DNA from: Oscillatoria sp.
Lineage (GTDB): Bacteria; Cyanobacteriota; Cyanobacteriia; Cyanobacteriales; Laspinemataceae
Reading direction: 5' to 3'
DNA: 37,674 nt
Assembly: GCA_011390515.1 (NCBI GenBank)
Contig: JAABSJ010000030.1
Location: 1-37,674 of the forward strand
Position numbers and translations under genes: made by a program. Shown here piece by piece: positions 33,196-37,674 of this stretch. The notes beneath the pieces were generated by a model, which had not been told where the DNA came from, searched no databases, and saw nothing but the letters and a program-made list of their open reading frames with translations. Within the stretch, counting starts at the first letter, position 1. Each line of letters begins with the position of its first letter.

Positions 33196-34926
33196 CTGGT
33201 CAATACGCCTATCGAAACGATATACGGACAGCTACAAGGACTTAAATCCAGTCAGCTTAAGCAACTTAACCGCCTGTACCACCAAAAACTCCCCGTAGAT
33301 GCGATTACCACCTCGGAATTTGCCCAGCGTCTGGCGGCGATTAGTACCGAAATCAAAGATTCGGTTTGTGTTTATATCAATCGTCGGGGTCAGGTGATCC
33401 GGGTGGGGGTGGGTTCACCGCGTCAAACCCAAATCCCAGCAATGGAATTACCCCGATATGGGGAGGGGCGTCTGAGTGGGATTCGCTGTCTTACGACTCA
33501 GTTCAAGGGGGAGGGTCCGAGTGAGTCTTCTCTGACGGCAATGGCGATTCAACGGTTAGATGCTTTAGTGATATTGAATTTAACCGGGGAGGGGTTTGAA
33601 CGGCGCGGGGGTGGGGCCACGGGTTATGTGAGTCAGTCCTATTTAGCACATTTGATTCCCCAAACGGGTATGGAAGAGGGTGAGGGGGATGGGGCGATCG
33701 CCTCCTGGACTGTTTCCCCCCCCATGAGTCTGGATGCTCTCTCCCTGCAAGACTTCCTAGAACTCGTCGAGGGCCTTGAAGCGGAGTTCCAGCGCGAATT
33801 TATCGCCCGGGATGTGGATGCAGACCACGATCGCGCCCTATTAATCGGGGTGATGACCCATAATCTTAAAGATGAGCAATTTGAAGATGGACTCACCGAA
33901 CTCGCTCGTCTCGTGGATACTGCCGGAGGAACCGTCCTGCAAACCATGCGCCAGAAACGTCCCCGTCTCCATCCCCAAACCGTGGTCGGAAAGGGTAAGG
34001 TGGAAGAAATCGCCCTCACTGCACAAACCCTCGGCAGCAATCTGATTGTCTTCGATCGCGAACTCTCTCCGGCCCAAGTCCGCAATTTGGAGGTCCAAAT
34101 CGGCGTCCGAGTAGTTGATCGCACCGAGGTGATTCTGGATATCTTCGCCCAACGCGCCCAATCTGGGGCCGGTAAACTCCAAGTCGAATTAGCCCAACTG
34201 GAATATATGCTCCCCCGTCTCACGGGTCGCGGTCAAGCGATGTCTCGGTTAGGGGGTGGAATTGGGACCCGAGGCCCTGGAGAAACCAAACTGGAAACCG
34301 AACGCCGCGCCATTCAACGGCGAATTGCCCGTCTGCAACAGGAAGTCAACGACTTGCAAGCGCATCGATCGCGGATGCGTCTGCGTCGTCAACATCAAGA
34401 TGTCCCTTCCGTGGCGATCGTGGGTTATACCAATGCCGGTAAATCTACGCTACTCAATGCCTTGACCAATGCGGAAATTTATACGGCAGATCAACTATTT
34501 GCCACCTTGGACCCCACCACCAGGCGGTTAGTGATTCCCACGGTGCTCGGCAGTAACCAGACTATCGTTGTCACCGATACCGTAGGATTCATTCACGAAC
34601 TGCCCCCCTCCTTGTTGGATGCCTTCCGCGCTACCTTAGAAGAAGTTACTGAAGCGGATGCCTTGCTGCACGTGGTCGATTTATCCCATCCCGCATGGCA
34701 AAGTCAGATTCGTTCGGTGATGAAGATTTTGGGGGAAATGCCGGTGACCCCAGGACCCGCCCTGGTTGCTTTTAATAAGATTGATGCGGTGGATGGAGAG
34801 ACCCTGGCGATCGCCAAGGAAGAGTTTCCCCTAGCGGTTTTTATCAGTGCCAGACAGCGTCTCGGACTGGAAACCCTGCGCCAGCGTCTCGCTCAACTCA
34901 TCGATTATGCCGTGGCCCCTCAGTAA
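33196..34926 (+). CDS. hflX: ribosome-splitting GTPase HflX
   Basis: A 576-residue HflX protein (if it begins at CTG 33196). The cyanobacterial-type N-terminal extension ([20 protein letters not shown]) precedes the HflX domain ([35 protein letters not shown]), the coiled-coil linker ([20 protein letters not shown]) and the G domain: G1 GYTNAGKST at about 410-418, G3 [11 protein letters not shown]4 NKID. HflX binds the 50S subunit and splits stalled or hibernating ribosomes. Counting only common start codons would begin at GTG 33394 and remove 66 conserved codons. A sequencing or real frameshift near the start is the alternative to CTG initiation. It stands alone; no terminator recognised. 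Confidence 0.92.
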   Translation: MVNTPIETIYGQLQGLKSSQLKQLNRLYHQKLPVDAITTSEFAQRLAAISTEIKDSVCVYINRRGQVIRVGVGSPRQTQIPAMELPRYGEGRLSGIRCLTTQFKGEGPSESSLTAMAIQRLDALVILNLTGEGFERRGGGATGYVSQSYLAHLIPQTGMEEGEGDGAIASWTVSPPMSLDALSLQDFLELVEGLEAEFQREFIARDVDADHDRALLIGVMTHNLKDEQFEDGLTELARLVDTAGGTVLQTMRQKRPRLHPQTVVGKGKVEEIALTAQTLGSNLIVFDRELSPAQVRNLEVQIGVRVVDRTEVILDIFAQRAQSGAGKLQVELAQLEYMLPRLTGRGQAMSRLGGGIGTRGPGETKLETERRAIQRRIARLQQEVNDLQAHRSRMRLRRQHQDVPSVAIVGYTNAGKSTLLNALTNAEIYTADQLFATLDPTTRRLVIPTVLGSNQTIVVTDTVGFIHELPPSLLDAFRATLEEVTEADALLHVVDLSHPAWQSQIRSVMKILGEMPVTPGPALVAFNKIDAVDGETLAIAKEEFPLAVFISARQRLGLETLRQRLAQLIDYAVAPQ

Positions 34927-35160
34927 TCTCTTGATTCCGCTTTGCCCAAGTTACGCGATTTTGCTGACGACAATCCTACTCTAATTGGGTAAGAATAGGG
35001 TAAGGACTCCTAGGTCAACAAGTCCGCAATAAATTTATTGAGGACTTGTTGCTCCGTAAAATCTCGGTCTTTATCAAAACTTTGTATTTGTGCCGAGCCA
35101 AACTCTCGAACATTTCTAGCATTAAGTTTATTTATATAAAGATTTTACAAAGCTGGGAGA
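34927..35160. other. intergenic region after hflX
   Basis: No gene recognised. AT-rich DNA near 35090-35150 may hold the promoter of the PEP-CTERM gene. Confidence 0.35.
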
Positions 35161-35164
35161 AAAC

Positions 35165-35285
35165 TATGGACAGACCTGGTTCTGTATGGATACAGTTGAA
35201 TGGAGTACCGGCGATCGCTCCGCAAAGTGGGAGTTTGGCCTCCTCCTGTAAAGGGGTCAAGGGATTAACCAATTCCGTCGCTTAG
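35165..35285 (+). promoter_or_regulatory. possible structured leader (GEMM-like) of PEP-CTERM gene
   Basis: The 5' region has several hairpins: CTGTATGGATACAG, GGAG...CTCC around a HIP1 site, and GGAGTTTGGCCTCC. It also contains CTCCGCAAAGTGGGAG followed downstream by AAGGGATTAACC. The order hairpin, GCAAAG, GC-rich stem, then a GGG.TTACC-like element is reminiscent of the c-di-GMP-I (GEMM) riboswitch, which often precedes exported-protein genes. The match is partial (GCAAAG without the GAC lead), so this is a hypothesis. Confidence 0.25.
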
Positions 35286-35394
35286 TGCAATTGCCTAATA
35301 GGGTGGCATAAATATGCTGACTAGAACAGTCAAGCAAGAGTGCAACCGTCGGTTCGATTTCACCCATTATGCTGGTAGGATTCAGGAAAAAGAT

Positions 35395-36234
35395 ATGTTT
35401 AGATTACTCAAACCACTTACTTTAGGACTATCAGTCATTGGCTCCGTAGGGGTTTACTCCTTGACTGTCGCCGCATCTGCCTCAGCGTTTTCTTTCTTCG
35501 ATGGGGATACCTCTGTTGGTATTTCTATCGACGATGTTGGCACAGAGTTCACCGTTAACTTTGACGGAAGCGTCTCCGACAAACGAGGTGTTCCACAAGA
35601 CGTTAATGGACTCTCCTCGCAAGCGATTTTTAGATTGGAGAATTTTCAGTTTAACAGCGTTGGCGGCTACACCGAGGCGATTTTTGATGTGGACCTCAAG
35701 AACACCTCCAGCGAGGGTATCACCTCTCGCACCTCAGCCCTAGGGTTCAATGTTTTAAATTTTGATCGCAACCATCTCGGTTCAAAGTTGAGCCTCCTTG
35801 GCGTCGGGGATGACTCAGGTTCCGGTAACACCCGCGTTACGGACCTATTTAGCAATGACCTCAGTGGAAAATTTCCCAATAAGTTTGGAGACATTGATGT
35901 CTGCTTTACCGATGGGCCCAAATGCGAAGGTGGAGGCAGTGGCGGCGTTTTCACTGGCAATAGCGCCGAAAAGTTCACGGCTACTCTAGCCTTCTCTGGT
36001 GAAGTCGAAACCTTTGCTCTGAATAACTTCGGGGTTCGCTACCAAAGCATTAACGGCCAGACCTTTGTAGAGCAAAGTGGCACCGGTCAGGGTACGATTA
36101 TCGGCATCCCCTCAGAAACAAATCCGAAACAGGTCCCGGAACCTGCTGCTACTACGGCGCTGTTACTGGTCGGATTGGGAGCCCTGAAATATGGAAAAAA
36201 AAAGCCGCAAACTCTGATTCAAACTGAAATTTAA
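35395..36234 (+). CDS. PEP-CTERM exported protein
   Basis: A 279-residue exported protein. A Sec signal peptide (MFRLLKPLTLGLSVIGSVGV, continuing to ASAFS) is followed by a beta-rich, Ser/Gly/Asp-rich body with one Cys pair flanking CFTDGPKCEGGGSGG. It ends with the sorting signal VPEPAATTALLLVGLGALKY and a short basic tail. Such proteins are processed by an exosortase and placed on the cell surface or in extracellular polymer; no exosortase gene is in the window. Start chosen at ATG 35395, with AGGA about 8 nt upstream, because it places the signal peptide at the N-terminus; an open frame to 35314 would add 27 non-signal residues. Possible riboswitch-like leader upstream. Confidence 0.88.
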   Translation: MFRLLKPLTLGLSVIGSVGVYSLTVAASASAFSFFDGDTSVGISIDDVGTEFTVNFDGSVSDKRGVPQDVNGLSSQAIFRLENFQFNSVGGYTEAIFDVDLKNTSSEGITSRTSALGFNVLNFDRNHLGSKLSLLGVGDDSGSGNTRVTDLFSNDLSGKFPNKFGDIDVCFTDGPKCEGGGSGGVFTGNSAEKFTATLAFSGEVETFALNNFGVRYQSINGQTFVEQSGTGQGTIIGIPSETNPKQVPEPAATTALLLVGLGALKYGKKKPQTLIQTEI

Positions 36235-36327
36235 ACCCTAGAATCATGAGAACAAGTGAAGGAATACATTAATTGTGAATAAGGGGAGCTGTTTGAAGCT
36301 CTATAAATTTCAAACTGGGTGCTTTCG

Positions 36328-36358
36328 CGCTCCCCCCTCGTCGTGGGGAGTGTTTTTG
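36328..36358 (+). terminator. intrinsic terminator after PEP-CTERM gene
   Basis: CTCCCC at 36330-36335 pairs with GGGGAG at 36345-36350, followed by TGTTTTTG. A second hairpin (GTTTGAA...TTCAAAC) lies just before at 36291-36315. Confidence 0.65.
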
Positions 36359-36606
36359 TCAAAATCTACCCAGTCGGTTAATCGTAATTAACTTTTATTT
36401 GAATCGCTTTGTAGTTATTAATCAATAAGCTAGGCAATTTTTATCAACCCGAGGTGGGATGAACTCGCTTTAGGGGGTCCTCTGGGGATGAGTTTTGCCA
36501 GAGTGAATCACAGATTAACAATCAGTCCGAGTCAGAAAACTAACAGGGGTGAGCAGTCCCGTTACAATTGAATAAATATCCGATTGCTCAGACCTGTGAA
36601 CCAATT
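36359..36606. other. upstream region of the glutaredoxin gene
   Basis: No gene. An open frame from TTG 36568 extends the glutaredoxin upstream by 13 codons but is not needed. No confident promoter. Confidence 0.35.
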
Positions 36607-36876
36607 ATGAAACCTAACGTAGAAATCTACACCTGGAGTCGTTGTCCCTTCTGTCAGCGGGCGAAAGCGCTGTTAGATCGCAAAGGTGTAGAGTATGCAG
36701 AATACTGCATTGATGGAGATGAAGACGCCAGGGATCAGATGGCAACCCGTGCCAATGGGCGTCGATCTGTGCCTCAGATTTTTATTAACGATCGCCATAT
36801 CGGGGGATGCGACGATTTGCACGCCCTCGATGCCAAAAATCAGCTCGATCCGATGCTGCAACCGGAGTCGGTTTAG
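36607..36876 (+). CDS. grxC: glutaredoxin 3 family protein
   Basis: An 89-residue dithiol glutaredoxin: VEIYTWSRCPFCQRAKALLD carries the CPFC active site (Cys13, Cys16), and RRSVPQIFINDRHIGGCDDL carries the TVP-like cis-Pro and GG glutathione-binding motifs. It reduces disulfides and glutathione-mixed disulfides with GSH. ATG 36607 gives normal family length. The gene for glutathione synthetase begins about 256 bp downstream on the same strand, the usual cyanobacterial pairing, though a strong terminator stands between them. Confidence 0.93.
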   Translation: MKPNVEIYTWSRCPFCQRAKALLDRKGVEYAEYCIDGDEDARDQMATRANGRRSVPQIFINDRHIGGCDDLHALDAKNQLDPMLQPESV

Positions 36877-37027
36877 TCCGGGGGGACCCTCAAGGGAAAA
36901 CAACCCGGTTCTTTTCCCCCCTTTCTGCACAAACGCCCCGAAATTGGGGCCAAAACCCCCCTTTCTTGTCCCTCGGATTGACAGCAGTATCCATCCGGTA
37001 GAGGGATTGGGGCGGAAATAGCACTCA

Positions 37028-37064
37028 AAAAAAGCGATCGCCTCCCAGGGGCGATCGCTTTTTT
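37028..37064 (+). terminator. terminator with HIP1 in both arms
   Basis: AAAAAAGCGATCGCC pairs over all 15 bases with GGCGATCGCTTTTTT around a 7-nt loop. Because A and T runs flank the stem it can work in both directions. It separates grxC from gshB. Confidence 0.9.
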
Positions 37065-37132
37065 GTCCCATTTAGCGGTTAAATAAAATAGGTAAAGCTC
37101 CACCCGGGGAAGCATTCACAAGGGAAATCAAC

Positions 37133-37674
37133 GTGAAATTTGCCTTCATCATCGATCCGATCCAAAAACTAGATCCCACCCACGATACCAGCGTCGCGCT
37201 GATGGAATCCGCCCAAGCAAAAGGACATGAGGTTTGGATAACTGAGGCACATCAACTCAGCGTCGTGAATGGCAAAGCTTGGGCAATCCTCGACCGAGTG
37301 ACCCTCAAACCCATCGAACGTGCAGGCGATCGCTGGATAGCAGCAAACCCCTGGTACCAAATCCAACCGGACGGTTCCCATCCCCTGGAAACAATGGATG
37401 TCGTCTTCATGCGAACCGACCCCCCCGTCACCATTCCCTATCTCTACGCCACCTACATTCTCGATTACATCCACCCCGATAAAACCCTCGTGGTGAACTC
37501 CCCAAAAGGACTGCGGGCCGCCAATGAAAAAATGTATGCCCTCCAATTTACCTCCGTCATTCCTGAAACCATCGTCAGTCAAAGTAAAGCCGTCATTCGC
37601 GATTTCTTAGACCGAAAAGGCGCAGCAGTTCTCAAACCATTAGGGGGAAAAGCTGGGGAAGGCATTTTATTCCT
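37133..37674 (+). CDS. gshB: glutathione synthetase, 5' part
   Basis: The gene enters from GTG 37133 and is cut by the window end after about 180 codons. The product starts VKFAFIIDPIQKLDPTHDTS (first residue Met in vivo) and continues through VWITEAHQLSVVNGKAW and VFMRTDPPVTIPYLYATYIL to GGKAGEGILF, the opening of the ATP-grasp loop. This is the pre-ATP-grasp plus first ATP-grasp part of prokaryotic GshB, which joins glycine to gamma-glutamylcysteine. AGGGA lies about 8 nt before GTG; no in-frame ATG gives a better start. It is linked to grxC upstream. Confidence 0.95.
   Translation, partial: MKFAFIIDPIQKLDPTHDTSVALMESAQAKGHEVWITEAHQLSVVNGKAWAILDRVTLKPIERAGDRWIAANPWYQIQPDGSHPLETMDVVFMRTDPPVTIPYLYATYILDYIHPDKTLVVNSPKGLRAANEKMYALQFTSVIPETIVSQSKAVIRDFLDRKGAAVLKPLGGKAGEGILF

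Noticed and set aside
1..37674. tRNA, rRNA, tmRNA genes
   Set aside because: I looked for T-loop and CCA-adjacent patterns and rRNA signatures by eye and found none; a tRNAscan/Infernal run would be decisive.

Overview
The window looks like the chromosome of a filamentous, Oscillatoriales-type cyanobacterium. HIP1 octamers (GCGATCGC) are dense throughout. The gene set is cyanobacterial: ndhF/ndhD of NDH-1, a CyAbrB regulator, ispG, dapL, a Ctp protease, a kinase-TPR protein, grx-gshB and a PEP-CTERM protein. Intergenic DNA carries several miniature repeat families and a TTGGTCA-type heptamer tandem repeat. The genus cannot be fixed from sequence alone.

Layout. 1-2465 is accessory DNA: a VapBC-like pair cut by the left edge, an orphan antitoxin-like gene, a frameshifted AF2212-like antitoxin, a small unknown gene and many repeats. 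2466-6671 (minus) holds ndhD and ndhF, separated by about 480 bp that contain one miniature element inserted inside another. 7014-9530 holds a thioredoxin-like gene (minus), the heptamer repeats, cyabrB (plus), a possible non-coding transcript ending in a perfect 26-nt palindrome, and a TA-flanked MITE. 9621-12407 (minus) encodes a VOC protein, a Uma2 nuclease-like protein and a membrane-anchored unknown. 13127-14243 (plus) encodes an SPFH protein and a small unknown. 14311-17451 (minus) is a large double-kinase/TPR protein in which both kinase domains lack key catalytic residues. 18432-21418 carries ispG and a Ctp protease. 21767-26153 carries a three-gene GTPase cluster: a dynamin-like large GTPase, a second GTPase and a tail-anchored protein. 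26303-28515 carries a methyltransferase and dapL. 28706-33054 is a second accessory island: two Uma2 genes, an AT-rich ATPase plus TOPRIM-like gene pair, and a DUF433/DUF5615 toxin-antitoxin pair. 33196-37674 carries hflX (apparently with a CTG start), a PEP-CTERM protein, a monothiol/dithiol-type glutaredoxin and the beginning of gshB.

The most interesting parts are two candidate conflict systems. One is the OLD-like ATPase/TOPRIM-like cassette at 30132-32078. It is flanked by 97-bp direct repeats derived from the 3' end of the upstream Uma2 gene. Its second gene is split by a 107-bp MITE that leaves an exact TA target duplication; removing it restores one reading frame. The other is the GTPase trio at 21767-26153. 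Other notable points are the double pseudokinase, nested MITEs with a clean 4-bp target duplication, a repeat family that carries a promoter-like sequence next to antitoxin genes, and a possible GEMM-like leader before the PEP-CTERM gene. All family assignments come from reading motifs by eye; no database search was run.
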